A stretch of 64,000 nt of DNA from Anomaloglossus baeobatrachus. Lineage: Eukaryota; Chordata; Amphibia; Anura; Aromobatidae. The stretch covers positions 166,139,758 to 166,203,757 of the forward strand of contig NC_134361.1 of NCBI RefSeq assembly GCF_048569485.1. Reading direction: 5' to 3'. The position numbers and the translations under genes were made by a program. Positions within the stretch are counted from its first letter, which is position 1. Each line of letters begins with the position of its first letter. The notes under the pieces are model-generated. The model was given only the letters and a program-made list of their open reading frames with translations, ran no database searches and had not been told where the DNA came from. This document shows, in pieces, positions 1-10,600 of this stretch.

Positions 1-8
1 GTCCACTG

Positions 9-569
9 ATGACGGCCCGTCAATCCAAAAACCTCCGCAACATCCTGGTGAGAAGCCATTATGTCCCTCCAATTGTCAATCCCTTTAGTACTCGTGGCCC
101 CCTGATGGGCTGTTACCAATGTGGCCGCTGCCTAGCCTGCCCGAACATCCTCCGTGCCACTTCGTTCACTTCTTCCGATGGAACGAGAACTTTGAATATT
201 CGGTGCCATATCACGTGTGCTACAACACACGTGATTTATTACACCACCTGTCCGTGCTTCCTCGTGTACATCAGCCTCACCTCGCGTGAGTTGCGGGTGC
301 GCACGAAGGAGCACGTAAGGGATATAAGTGCGGCTAGGGATGCAATTGACATCACTTTGCTTAAAACGCTCCCTCGACACTTTCGGAAATTTCATAACAG
401 TAATCCATCTGGCCTAAAGGTACGGGGGATCGATGTTGTTCGTGGCGAGTCTCGCGGTGGTGACCTGAAGAAGCGGCTTGCTCAGGTTGAGGCCAGGTGG
501 ATTACTATCTTGGACACCTTAGTCCCTAAGGGACTTAACGAAAACATCAGTTTCGTGTCCTTTTTATAA
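9..569 (+). CDS. PLE GIY-YIG endonuclease domain (C-terminal fragment of the polyprotein)
   Basis: This is the 3' end of a reading frame that probably continues left of the window, so the Met at 9 is unlikely to be the true start. Residues 35-44 hold a C-x2-C-x2-C-x2-C cluster (CYQCGRCLAC). A GIY-YIG-like core follows: VIY near 75, VYIS near 86, then an Arg-rich segment and EH at 101-102, a conserved W near 164 and GLNE near 175 before the stop. That order (Cys cluster, GIY-YIG, ending in a short hydrophobic tail) fits the endonuclease that nicks DNA to prime reverse transcription in Penelope-like elements. The family assignment is from memory of the motif order; a bare GIY-YIG nuclease is the alternative. 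Confidence 0.7.
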   Translation: MTARQSKNLRNILVRSHYVPPIVNPFSTRGPLMGCYQCGRCLACPNILRATSFTSSDGTRTLNIRCHITCATTHVIYYTTCPCFLVYISLTSRELRVRTKEHVRDISAARDAIDITLLKTLPRHFRKFHNSNPSGLKVRGIDVVRGESRGGDLKKRLAQVEARWITILDTLVPKGLNENISFVSFL

Positions 570-1372
570 CATGTGTTTCGACTCCACCATCATCCTCGTG
601 TCTCCTCTTCGAGTTATTCCTCTTTTTATTATATATGTTGGTTTTAATATTTGTATTATTTTATTGCATCCTTCTCTGTTGTTACTACCGTGAGCAATCT
701 TTTGGCTCATTGGTGGTGATCCCAGACTGGTGGTTCCTTTTTTAGAGAACTAATTTTTTCCTCCTCCTTTTTTATATTAGTTATCCACTGGTGCGGTCCG
801 GTCTTGCGACCTGTTGAAATCCTATTCTATGAATTGGATGAAGACATCTGACTTAGTTGCATTGCAGTTTGAAGACCCGGATGAAGATTTTTTTGCTTTT
901 CATTGAGCATATACTGACTTTTATCTTTATGTGTTACATACTATATGTGCTTTACATAGTGATCTTACATCCTGGTGCTTCTAGTTATGGGTGTATTTCC
1001 CACTGCCCATTTGAGGGCCTCCCCTTCCAATATGCCCCGGGTTCCCTAAGTGACTTTATCCTCTGTACCTTGGTCACGAAACTATTACTGGGCAATTGCG
1101 ATACAGTATGGCGGCCTATTTGGCTACCTGCATGTTATCTGATGTAACGTTTTGGCCTTATGCTTCTGCGTGAGACTGTGTGGCTAGGTGCTCTTGCTTT
1201 GTTTCCGGGGTTACGCGTCCCCTGGATCAGGCAGGAGCGCCGGCTTCAGAGGTCACGTAGGATGGGGGCGTGTAGCAATGCACGACCCTTTCCCAGCCTG
1301 GCCTTGGGTGGTGGGGCGTGGTAAGGGGGTTGATGCATCCCCTGGACCACGTGGGGCCCTCGGGCTTGGTTG

Positions 1373-1632
1373 TGTATCATAATGCATAGACGTCACACCA
1401 TATCCTGGCGGCCATTGGCAGAGGCATCTGCCACCTGACATAACTGCACCGGTAGTATAGGAGAGGCTGAGGCCTCATAACGAATAATGACTTCCGGTGC
1501 AATGTATCATGGTGCATAGGCGTCACGCCATATCCTGGTGGCCATTGGCTGAGTCATCTGCCACTCGACACAACTGCACCGGTAGTATAGGAGAGGCTGA
1601 AACCTCTTAATGAATGACGACTTCCGGTGCAG
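1373..1632. repeat. Two tandem copies of a 130-bp repeat
   Basis: Copy 1 is 1373-1502 and copy 2 is 1503-1632. Both begin tgtatcat and end in gacttccggtgca, and share cgtcac-cc-atatcctgg and ctgcaccggtagtatagg. They differ at roughly one base in ten by eye, so the duplication is not recent. Its position in the 3' region of the Penelope-like element suggests regulatory or structural repeats of that element. Confidence 0.8.
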
Positions 1633-2105
1633 CGGACACTAGGGGGATATATCTCCCTTTTGTCACTACAACCTCCATGTCTCTGATTCACATTATGTGT
1701 CTGAAACTGGTCATTTCCGGGGTTGGCGGCCGGATGTTTCGACCTTTATTATGACTTCCGGTGCGGCGGTTACTAGGGAAATGCGTCCCTGACCACCGCA
1801 CGGAACCCTTTGTAATGCACTAACCACGTCATTTCCGGCCTCAGCAGGTCTGACTCATATGAGGTTATTATAGGAGGGCTTTTTAAAGGGACCTCTGGTT
1901 CTGGGCTCACCACTTAGGCTCCCCACCTTGAAAAAGCTACATTTATCCGCGAAACGCGCGTTGGATGGAGATCCTGGGCGCTCTTTAGGGACTCCACTTG
2001 CTAAAGGGACTGTACGTGGGGTGACTGGCACCTCAGGCACACTGAGACTCTCGCTATCCTGCACTTGCACTTTAGGTAAGAGAAGCAAATCTCATTCTGT
2101 GCCCT

Positions 2106-2133
2106 TTTACATGGCTTTTTACTGCCATGTAAA
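2106..2133. other. Perfect hairpin, 10-bp stem with 8-nt loop
   Basis: tttacatggc (2106-2115) is followed by the loop tttttact and then gccatgtaaa (2124-2133). It is a stable stem in the 3' non-coding region of the Penelope-like element. Function unknown. Confidence 0.7.
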
Positions 2134-2179
2134 CATTAAGTGATTTTACCATTTGTTGGTGCCTGACTTTGTAGCCATC

Positions 2180-3040
2180 TGTTAGGACCAGGAGGACGGG
2201 TAGGCCCAGGAGGTGGATCCACTGGACTGATCACCCCACCGAGGGCAAGGTGCCCGGTAGCCGGAGCACTACGGGTAGCAGGACAGTCCGTTCAGAGGAG
2301 TGGAGTGAAGAAGTCCCTGGGACCACGGAGTCTCTGAAGGTAGTCCAGGTGACGGAGCTCAGGTTCGGAGGCCGAGATGATGTCAGGCAGAGTTCGGAAC
2401 CAGCTGAGCGAGGAGGTCAGTCACCACACGGATCCAGGGATCGGAGACGGTAGGGACTGACAAGATGGCGGACAGTCACCGTTCGTGGTTCTGGAACCGT
2501 CAGGACCGGTTGGCGAGACAGGAGCGACTCTACAAGAGAGATAGGTGAGTACGGGACAAAGCACAGGGAGACCTGACTCCTAGCTTAGCAAACACGAAGA
2601 ACAGGCCCCGCCCACTTGGAAAGGATCCCCCTATATACCCTGTACCTGGATCTTCAATATCCTGTTGGAGGACGCTGGTCCTTTAAAAGAGGGTCAATGA
2701 CCGCGCGCGCGCCCTAATGCGCATGCGCGAGGCCCAGGTGCCAGAAGCCAGAGCAGGAAGCAGTGCACAGGAGGCAGGAGTGCCGGGCTGGCTCAGCATC
2801 GCAGACGGGCGCCGGGAGCGGTGACCGGGTTGCCTGGAGGACGCAGGTGAGGGAGCATGGAGGCTGTGGAGCGGGGGACCGGGGAGCGTGGCACGGGATC
2901 GGGGAAGCGTGGCACGGGAGCCGGGAAGCATGGCAGGGGAGCTGGGAAATGTGGCAGGGGAGCCAGGGAGCGTGGCAGGGGAGCCGGGGAGCGTGGCAGG
3001 GGAGCCGGGGAGCGTGGCAGGGGAGCCGGGGAGCGTGACA
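2180..3040 (-). repeat. 3' LTR of the Gypsy fossil
   Basis: 861 bp, direct repeat of 7807-8646 and of 33489-34349. The part nearest the internal region (about 2870-3040) is a 21-bp tandem repeat built on ggggagcgtggcagggg, and the LTR terminus lies inside this array. LTR lengths of 861, 840 and 861 differ by exactly one 21-bp unit. Confidence 0.93.
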
Positions 3041-3062
3041 GTACCCCCTCCCCCACGCCCCC
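3041..3062 (-). other. Polypurine tract of the Gypsy fossil
   Basis: On the minus strand this is a G-rich run (GGGGAGGGGGTAC) directly before the LTR start TGTCACG, the expected priming site for plus-strand DNA synthesis. It also overlaps the end of the coding region, as in many chromoviruses. Confidence 0.75.
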
Positions 3063-5206
3063 CTCCCCGCAACCGGGACAGGAAGGCACGTATCAGAGGA
3101 GTACCCACATTCTCCCGGGGTTCCCAGGACCTATCCTCAGGACCATACCCAGCCCAGTCCACCAGGAAGAACTGTCGGCCCCGCACAGTCTTCATGGCCA
3201 CGATATCCCTTACCGCATAGATGTCATCGTCAGCAATAGGAGGAGGAGCAGAACTGGCAGCAGCGGAGAAGGGGCCAAGGACAACCGGCTTGAGCAGGGA
3301 GACGTGGAAGGAGTTGGGTATCCTCATCGAGGCCGGGAGCTGCAGCTTGTAGGAGACCTCATTGATCTTGCCGATGATTTTAAATGGCCCGATGTATCGA
3401 GGACCCAGATTGTACGATGGTAGCTTCAATCGGACATATTTGGAAGCAAGCCAGACCAGATCTCCTGGGAAGAAACACGGAGGATCCAGACGCCTCTTAT
3501 CCGCGTGTCTCTTCATCCGCAGGGAAGCGCGTCCAAGGGACGTCTTGACAGAGTCCCAAATTGTTGAAAAGTCACGGACTACGGTATCAGCAGCAGGGAC
3601 ATCCGAGGAAGAAGATACAGGTAATGGGACGGAAGGCTGAAGTCTGTAAATGACATGGAAGGGAGAGCTGGAGGAGGACTCACTGACGTGATGGTTATGG
3701 GAGAATTCAGCCCAGGAAAGGAGCGTGGACCAATCGTCGTGATGGGTGTTAACGTAGTGACGCAAGAAGGAGGTCAGGATCTGATTGACTCGTTCCACTT
3801 GGCCATTCGACTGAGGATGGTAGGCCGAAGAAAAGTCCAGAGCCACTCCCAGATGTTTGCAGAGAGCCCTCCAGAAGCACGAGGTAAACTGAGTTGCTCT
3901 GTCGGACACAATGTGTGATGGAAAGCCATGCAACCGGAAGATGGGCTGTATATAGGCGTCCGCGAGCTCCTGGGCAGAGGGCAGTCCAGCCATAGGGACG
4001 AAATGAGCCATCTTGGAGAAACGGTCCACCACGACCCATATGACCGTGTGTCCGGAGGACAAGGGCAAGTCCGTAATAAAGTCCATTGCAATGTGTTGCC
4101 ACGGAACGGAGAGAATTGGCAGCGGCAGAAGACGACCATATGGCAGGTGTTTGGGCGTCTTGTTCCGGGCACAAGAGGAGCAGGCTGAGACAAAGGACGT
4201 GACGTCCGTGCGAAGGGATGGCCACCAATAGTGACGTACAATTGTACTCCATGTTCTCTTCTGACCGGCATGGCCGGCTATTTTCGAGGCATGGCCCCAG
4301 TGCAAGACTTTTCGTCTGTCAGTTTCAGAGACATAGGTCTTCCCGGGCGGTATCTGGGCAAGAGTGACAGGAGCCACCGGAATGACTTTACTTGGGCAGA
4401 TGATGGGTTGGGATGTCTCCTCCTCCTGTTCCATGGGCACAAATGACCTGGACAAGGCATCTGCTCGCACATTCTTATCCGCGGGCCAAAAATGGAGTTG
4501 GAAATCGAACCTGGCAAAGAACAAGGACCACCTGGCTTGTCGTGGGTTCAGTCGCTGAGCAGACCGCAGGTATTCCAGGTTCTTGTGGTCCGTGTAAATG
4601 ATGACGGGGTACACTGCTCCCTCCAGTAGGTAGCGCCATTCTTCCAGAGCCAGCTTGACTGCTAATAGCTCTCGGTCACCGATGGTGTAGTTGCGTTCAG
4701 GCGCTGAGAAGCTCTTGGAGAAGAAACCGCAAGTAACCATCTTCCCGGTGGAGGACTTCTGCATGAGCACTGCCCCAGCTCCAGAGGAGGAGGCATCCAC
4801 CTCCAAGGTGAACTGTCGGTTTAACTCAGGACGGTGGAGCACAGGAGAGGAAGCAAATGCCCGCTTCAGGGAGCCAAACGCGGCGTCTGCCGCCGGTGAC
4901 CAGTCCTTCGGATTAGCCCCCTTCTTGGTCAAGGCAGAGAGAGGCGCAGTCAGGGCAGAGAAGTGAGGGATGAACTGACGGTAATAGTTCGCAAAGCCAA
5001 GAAAACGTTGAATTGCCTTCAGTCCGGAAGGAGGGGGCCAGTTGAGAATGGAAGAGACCTTCTCCGGGTCCATCTGCAGGCCGGTATCGGAGATTACGTA
5101 ACCCAGGAAGGGAAGAGAAGATTGCTCGAAGACACACTTCTCGTACTTGGCGTACAGGCGATTCTCTCTCAGTCTTTGTAGTACCAGCTGCACGTTCTCT
5201 CTGTGG
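3063..5206 (-). pseudogene. Gypsy pol, RNase H - integrase - chromodomain part
   Basis: Reading leftwards, visible parts are the end of reverse transcriptase, RNase H (TLEVDASSSGAGAVL), an integrase with an H-H-C-C zinc region (SACSSCARNK) and a D-D-E core (WVVVDRFSKMAHF, SDRATQF, YHPQSNGQVERVNQ), and a C-terminal chromodomain (FLVDWAGYGPEDRSWEP) just before the polypurine tract. The chromodomain places it among chromoviruses. This is a fossil part, separated from the reverse transcriptase core by the foldback insertion. Confidence 0.92.
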
Positions 5207-5759
5207 ATTAGACAAAAAAGGATCAAACATGGATATATAATAGTATGTAAAAGGCCACTCAGGATAAGATTATGCAAAAAAGAGGGGGTTCTGAGTTTCA
5301 GTTGGCCATGCATATTAAATAAATCAAGAAGTGCAACTATAATAATGCAAAATATTTATTAGACAAATTGTATAACAAGAAGCACTTTCATTTTACATAA
5401 GATCTTAATAAAACAGATAGGTGAATGACATTACAGAGTCAGAAAAAATCCCTGTTCAGGACCTCAGCGGCATAAAGATAAAGGGGTATAGCTTTGGGCT
5501 ACTGACTACATGCAGGGTGATATGAGCTATACCCCTTTATCTTTATGCCGCTGAGGTCCTGAACAGGGATTTTTTCTGACTCTGTAATGTCATTCACCTA
5601 TCTGTTTTATTAAGATCTTATGTAAAATGAAAGTGCTTCTTGTTATACAATTTGTCTAATAAATATTTTGCATTATTATAGTTGCACTTCTTGATTTATT
5701 TAATATGCATGGCCAACTGAAACTCAGAACCCCCTCTTTTTTGCACGTTCTCTCTGTGG
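5189..5759. mobile_element. Foldback insertion with perfect 220-bp inverted arms and an 18-bp target duplication
   Basis: The 18-bp duplication tgcacgttctctctgtgg lies at 5189-5206 and 5742-5759, and the inserted DNA is 5207-5741 (535 bp). Within it, arms 5274-5493 and 5525-5744 appear to be perfect reverse complements around a 31-bp loop; the outer two bases of the right arm fall in the duplication. About 67 bp at the left end (5207-5273) are outside the arms. No coding potential and no recognised terminal motif. The long target duplication is more LINE-like than DNA-transposon-like; twin priming or template switching during reverse transcription could make such a structure. Confidence 0.85.
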
Positions 5760-6235
5760 GTCTGGAGGTCCGGACAGAAGACCAGGATGTCATCCAGCTA
5801 TACCACCACACAGACGTAGAGAAGGTCCCGGAACACGTCGTTCACTAATTCTTGAAAGACTGCCGGTGCGTTACACAGGCCGAAGGGCATCACACAATAC
5901 TCGTAGTCCCCATCGCGAGTGTTAAATGCAGTCTTCCATTCGTCCCCAGAGCGGATGCGGACCAGGTTGTAGGCACCACGAAGATCCAACTTGGTAAACA
6001 CACGAGCTCCTCTAAGCCGATCAAACAATTCGGGGATGAGTGGCAGGGGGTATTTATTCTTTACGGTGATTTGGTTCAATCCCCGGTAGTCAATGCAGGG
6101 GCGCAGGTCGCCCTCTTTCTTCTTAACGAAGAAGAAGCCTGCTCCAGCAGGAGAGGAGGATCTCCAGATAAATCCCCTAGCCAGGTTCTCAGTGATGTAG
6201 GCAGACATGGCTCTTGTTTCAGCAGGGGACAAAGG
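5760..6235 (-). pseudogene. Gypsy reverse transcriptase core
   Basis: Recognisable motifs on the minus strand are [32 protein letters not shown] and [13 protein letters not shown], diagnostic of the Ty3/Gypsy reverse transcriptase palm and fingers. It is a part of the fossil at 2180-8718. Confidence 0.92.
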
Positions 6236-6344
6236 ATAAGGACAAAGGACAAAAGACTAAAAAAACAGCAGTGTGGTTCCCGGGAGTAGGTCGATGGCAC
6301 AGTCGTAAGGACGATGTGGCGGCAGTACCTCTGACTCTTTTTTA

Positions 6345-6953
6345 TCAAAAACGTCCGCGAAGGACCAATAGGCCGAAGGCAGTCCTGGTAGGGACTCTGG
6401 AACTGGAGGTCGTCGGATGGGCTGTATGGACTTCAGGCAGTTCTCGTGGCAAGAAGAGCCCCATCGGGTAATTTCGCCAGCTGACCGACGGTTCGTGTGT
6501 CCGTAACCAGGGGAGTCCCAGCAGGACTTGATGAGACATGTGCGGGAGGACGTAGAGAGTGATTTTCTCGGTGTGCAGGGCACCGATACGTAGTTCTACC
6601 GGCTTGGTGATCCACGAGATGGTGTCAGAGAGGGGTCTCCCGTCTACAGAGGCAATCACGAGGGGTTTGTCAAGTGGAGTAACCGGCACCTGGTACTTGT
6701 CCACCGTGGCCTGCTGGATGAAATTGCCTGCTGCCCCGGAATCGAGGTACGCCTCTGCCGTGAACCGCGTCTCTCCCGCTGTCACTTGAAGAGTCCACGT
6801 AACCGGGTCTGAGAGAGTCCCAGTACCTAGGGTGGCCTCTCCTACCAACCCTAGGCTTTGGAGTTTCCCGGCCTCTCTGGACAGGAACGTAGCAGGTGTG
6901 TGCCCTCTCCGCAGTAGAAGCAGAGGCCCTTGGCGAGCCGTTCTGCTCGGCAT
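6345..6953 (-). pseudogene. Gypsy retroviral-type aspartic protease region
   Basis: The minus-strand frame shows the active-site signature YLDSGAAGNFI followed by a second conserved segment ([13 protein letters not shown]), the usual protease layout between gag and reverse transcriptase. Confidence 0.85.
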
Positions 6954-7793
6954 TGTTCGGACTGCCGCAAACGATCAATCTGCATGGGCTCGTGGACAGA
7001 GACGCCAGACGCCGCCGACTGAGGTACGACGGGCTTCTGTGGAGGAGAGGAATGTCGTATCGGACGTCTCTCACAGAACACCTCTTTGGATCATTCCTGA
7101 AAACGGAGGTCCACGCGGGAGGCTAGTGCGATCAGGGCATCCAGGGTGGAAGGAACATCGCGGCCGGCCAGCTCGTCCTTAATACGACCGGAGAGTCCTT
7201 CCCAGAAGGCGGCGGTTAGGGCCTCATTGTTCCACCCTAATTCTGAGGCCAAGGTGCGGAAGCGGATGGCATATTGACCCACCGTCAAGGTCCCCTGACG
7301 TAACCTGAGGAGTGATGAGGCGGACGGGTTTGTCAAAGGTGGTTCTAAAGGCCTGCAGGAATTCCTGGATGTTAGTAGTTATAGGGTCCTCCTTCTCCCA
7401 CAAGGGGTTCATCCAGGCCAGTGCCTCACCTTCTAGATGGGACATCACAAACGCCACCTTGGCTTGGTCGGAGGCAAACAGATGCGGAAGCAGCTTAAAG
7501 TGGAGGGAGCACTGATTCAAGAATCCTCTGCAGGTCTTAGGATCTCCGGCATATCGGGGTGGAGAGGCCAAGCGGAGTTTAGAGGCTTCCGAGGAAGCTG
7601 CCACGGGAACTGCGGCCGTGGACTGTGCTGGTGAAGACTGAGATGCCAGGGACGTGGCGGTTGCTTGCAGCGTATTCCGGCGGGTGTCCACCAAGGACAT
7701 GAAGGCCAGCATGCGGGACTGGGTCTCGCGCTGTCGTCCGAGTTCCTGCTGCAATCCGGCCAGCTGGGACGCTAGTGTTTCGGCGGGATCCAT
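6850..7793 (-). pseudogene. Gypsy gag region with zinc knuckle
   Basis: It begins a few bases inside the 5' LTR (first residues MDPAETLASQLAGLQQELGR) and includes the capsid-like segment CRGFLNQCSLHFKLLPHLF, also seen at 33059-33475. Near its end lies a C-x2-C-x4-H-x4-C nucleocapsid knuckle (CFYCGEGTHLLRSC). Only about 13 bp separate the LTR from this start, so a conventional primer-binding site is not obvious. Confidence 0.88.
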
Positions 7794-7806
7794 GGCCTGT
7801 TCTTAC

Positions 7807-8646
7807 TGTTAGGACCAGAAAGACGGGTAGGCCCAGGAGGTGGATCCACTGGACTGAGCACCCCACCAAGGGCAAGATGCCCGGTAGAGGGAGCACTACG
7901 GGTAGCAGGACAGTCCGTTCAGAGGAGTGGAGTGAAGAAGGCCCTGGGACCACGGAGTCTCTGAAGGTAGTCCAGGTGACGGAGCTCAGGTTCGGAGGCC
8001 GAGATGATGTCAGGCAGAGTTCGGAACCAGCTGAGCGAGGAGGTCAGTCACCACACGGATCCAGGGATCGGAGACGGTAGGGACTGACGAGATGGCGGAC
8101 AGTCACCGTTCGGGGTTCTGGAACCGTAAGGACCGGTTGGCGAGACAGGAGCGACTCTACAAGAGAGATAGGTGAGTACGGGACAAAGCAAAGGAGGACC
8201 TGACTCCTAGCTTAGCAAACACGAAGAACAGGCCCCGCCCACTTGGAAAGGATCCCCCTATATAACCTGTACCTGGATCTTCAATATCCTGTTGGAGGAC
8301 GCTGGCCCTTTAAAAGAGGGTCAATGACCGCGCGTGCGCCCTAATGCGCATGCACGAGGCCCGGGTGCCAGAAGCCAGAGCAGGAAGCGGTGCACAGGAG
8401 GCAGGAGTGCCGGGCTGGCTCAGCATCGCAGACGGGCGCCGGGAGCGGTGACCGGGTTGCCTGGAGGACGCAGGTGAGGGAGCATGGAAGCTGTGGAGCG
8501 GGGGACCGGGGAGTATGGCACGGGAGCGGGGAAGCGTGGCACGGGAGCCGGGAAGCATGGCAGGGGAGCCGGGAAGCGTGGCAAGAGAGCCGGGGAGCGT
8601 GGCAGGGGAGCCGGGGAGTGTGGCAGGGGAGCCGGGGAGCGTGACA
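7807..8646 (-). repeat. 5' LTR of the Gypsy fossil
   Basis: 840 bp, starting TGTCACG at 8646 and ending CTAACA at 7807 on the minus strand. It has one 21-bp unit fewer than the other two LTR copies. Beyond it, 8647-8718 repeats the polypurine tract and chromodomain end seen at 3041-3112. Confidence 0.93.
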
Positions 8647-8718
8647 GTACCCCCTCCCCCACGCCCCCCTCCCCGCAACCGGGACAGGAAGGCACGTATC
8701 AGAGGAGTACCCACACCA

Positions 8719-9043
8719 CCATCACGGTCTCTCCCTGCCTCCTGCCGGAGATTCCGTGATGACTCACCTGCACTGCATATCCCACACAGCTCCCATTTCT
8801 CATCTTTATTGCTTCCGTTAGTCCTGATTGTATTTCTGGTTAGTCCTTACCTACCCTATATTCCAATATTTATTGGTTAGACTCCTATGTAATATCATGG
8901 ACTGTAATTTTTTATGATAAAGGGACTATTGTCATTGCATCCCTATTGGTTTGGTAGTATACTCTTCTTTTAATCACTCCTTGTTGTGTTTGTCTTAATA
9001 AAGTATGGATATTGCACTTTACTCTTGTTTCTCCTGTGTTTGA
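8719..9043 (+). other. PLE 3' terminus after the Gypsy insertion
   Basis: It begins with the right copy of the CCATC target duplication and runs to the end of the Penelope-like element. Homologous to 34350-34520 plus 37711-37872, and to an inverted copy at 32771-32938. AATAAA at about 8998 may serve as polyadenylation signal. Confidence 0.7.
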
Positions 9044-9706
9044 CTGGAAAGAGACAGGCAGACATGCAGACAGGTACAGGGACAGGAAGACAGGGAAGGA
9101 GGAGACAGCCAGAGAGACAGACAAAGATAGATGGGGAAAGACACAGACCTTGATAGAGACAGATGGGGAAAGAGACAGAGAAATAGAGACAGACAAAGAC
9201 AGGCAGACAGGGAAAGAGACAGACAGGAAAAGACAGACAAAGAGACGGGGGAGACAAACGGGGTAAGAGACAGACCTGGGAAAGAGACAGACATGGAAAG
9301 AGACAGATGGGGAAAGAAGCAGAGAGATAGAGACAGACAAAGAAAGAGACAGAGACAGGCAGACGAGGAAAGAAGCAGACCTGGAAAGAGACAGACCTGG
9401 AAAGAGACAGACGAGGAAAGAGACAGACAGAGACAGACGAGAAAGAGACAGACGGGGAAAGAGACAGATCTGGAAAGAGACAGACGGAGCACATTACATG
9501 GCTAATTTAGTTCAATCTGTGTGGAATATGTGTGGTGTTGAAATATATGTTGTGAAGTGCTTCTATTAGCTTAGTTTTTACCTTTTAATAATTACATTTC
9601 TATCTATTTGTTTTGTTGTTTGTGTTTGCAGAATACATTTTTGTTAATGCATTCCATTTTGTTAACAGCAGTTATTAACCCGGGCGAAGCCGGGTAGTAC
9701 AGCTAG
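9044..9706 (+). mobile_element. Helitron copy 0, right part
   Basis: Non-autonomous Helitron 3' part. It starts inside the purine-rich VNTR (to about 9490), continues through an AT-rich tail and ends in the hairpin CCCGGgcgaagCCGGG (5-bp stem), TAGTACAG and the terminal CTAG followed by T. Hairpin, CTRR end and insertion between A and T are the Helitron hallmarks; the matching 5' end is seen in complete copies such as 17709. No RepHel coding sequence is present. Confidence 0.88.
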
Positions 9707-10600
9707 TATAATAATAAAATTGTAACCTGTGGAGCTTATTGGACAACTTTTTATGATTAAATAAATAAACGGGGGAAAAAACAGCGTGGGGTGCCCCTTA
9801 TTTTTGATAACCAGCAAGGGCAAAGCAGACAGCTGGAGGCTGTTATTATGAGGCTGGAAAGGCCCATGATTATTGGCTCCTTCTTAGACTAAAAATACCA
9901 GCCTGCAGCCACCCCAGAAGTGGCACATCACATTAGATGCACCAGTTCTGGCTCTTTGCCTCAGCTCTTCCTGATTACCCTGGTGCGGTACAGGCCAATA
10001 ACCATGGGTCTTCACAGACTAAAAAAAAATAGCAACCCGCAGCCACCCCAGAAGAGGCGCATCACATTAGATGCGCCAATTCTAGCACTTTGCATGGTTC
10101 TTCCCTGGCGTGGTGGTAATCAGGGTAATGGTAGCTGGGGTTAATGGCACCTGTGTAGTGTTAGCTGGCATCAAGCCCAGGGATTAGTAATGGAAAAGTA
10201 TCTATCAGACATCGCCATTACAAACCCAGTAATAAAAAAAGATACACATGTAAAAAATACTTTATTAAAATAAACACTTTCCATCATTCAATACTTCACT
10301 AAAGAAAAAAAAACCAGCAGGACCACCGTAGTCCAGGGAATCTGCCATATTCCACAAATGGAAGCCTGAAAACATAAACATAGAGAAATAAAAACAAGAC
10401 ACAGTCCTTTGTTCACCAATTTATTAAAATGCAAAGTTCCCACCAAAGTCTGGCATAGTCCAGTGCTTCCCAGGACGTTTCTCCACAATAAAAGACTATG
10501 GAGGCTCAGAATAAGGCTCAGAATGAGGCTCAGAACGAGACTCCACAGAATTTGAGAAGCAGCCGCTCCCGCCTCTTGCCGCGCACAGCGAAACCCGGCA
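9707..10600 (+). repeat. Unit 1 spacer: dispersed amphibian-type repeat
   Basis: No gene. 9790-10240 contains two internally related segments (gcagccaccccagaag ... cacattagatgc) that also recur in this window at 13853-14200 and, inverted, at 16780-17060. The remainder is AT-rich (tttattaaaataaacac) with a short direct repeat aggctcagaa around 10500-10535. The family is very common in frog DNA in my memory, but I cannot name it. Confidence 0.6.

Larger units (their letters stand above)
570..2179 (+). other. PLE 3' non-coding region
   Basis: No convincing gene is seen. The stretch holds a 130-bp tandem duplication (1373-1632), a further copy of the motif gacttccggtgc near 1750, a weak hammerhead-like core around 1929-1962 and a perfect hairpin at 2106-2133. 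Its last five bases (ccatc) form the left target duplication of the Gypsy insertion. Confidence 0.5.
2180..8718 (-). mobile_element. Ty3/Gypsy chromovirus LTR retrotransposon, broken fossil
   Basis: Two direct LTRs (2180-3040 and 7807-8646) flank an internal region read on the minus strand in the order gag, protease, reverse transcriptase, RNase H, integrase, chromodomain, which is the Ty3/Gypsy (chromovirus) order. LTRs start TGTCACG and end CTAACA on that strand. A polypurine tract (3041-3062) abuts the 3' LTR. The target duplication CCATC is at 2175-2179 and 8719-8723. An extra 72 bp (8647-8718) of the element's own 3' internal end sits beyond the 5' LTR, the scar of a tandem or recombined copy. 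The LTRs differ by a few percent by eye plus one 21-bp repeat unit, so the element is fairly young. It is broken at several places and carries a foldback insertion. Confidence 0.93.
1..9043 (+). mobile_element. Penelope-like retroelement (PLE), 3' part, holding a nested Gypsy element
   Basis: The element enters from beyond the left edge. Its coding end (9-569) resembles the GIY-YIG endonuclease of Penelope-like elements (Neptune-type in vertebrates). A long non-coding 3' region follows, split by the Gypsy fossil at 2180-8718, and resumes at 8719. The last 320 bp carry an AATAAA at about 8998 and end at 9043, where Helitron minisatellite resumes. A second copy of the same 3' end is at 34350-37872, abutting the same kind of Helitron sequence, which fixes this right boundary. 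The assignment of 570-9043 to one element is inference from contiguity and from that second copy. Confidence 0.65.

Noticed and set aside
5274-5313. Apparent start of the long Gypsy pol frame within the foldback arm
   Set aside because: The first residues are encoded by the inserted foldback DNA, not by the element, so I did not use this start.
9340-9340. Possible RepHel helicase in the Helitrons
   Set aside because: The copies are 1.25-1.36 kb without nested elements and show no Rep or helicase motifs; they are non-autonomous.
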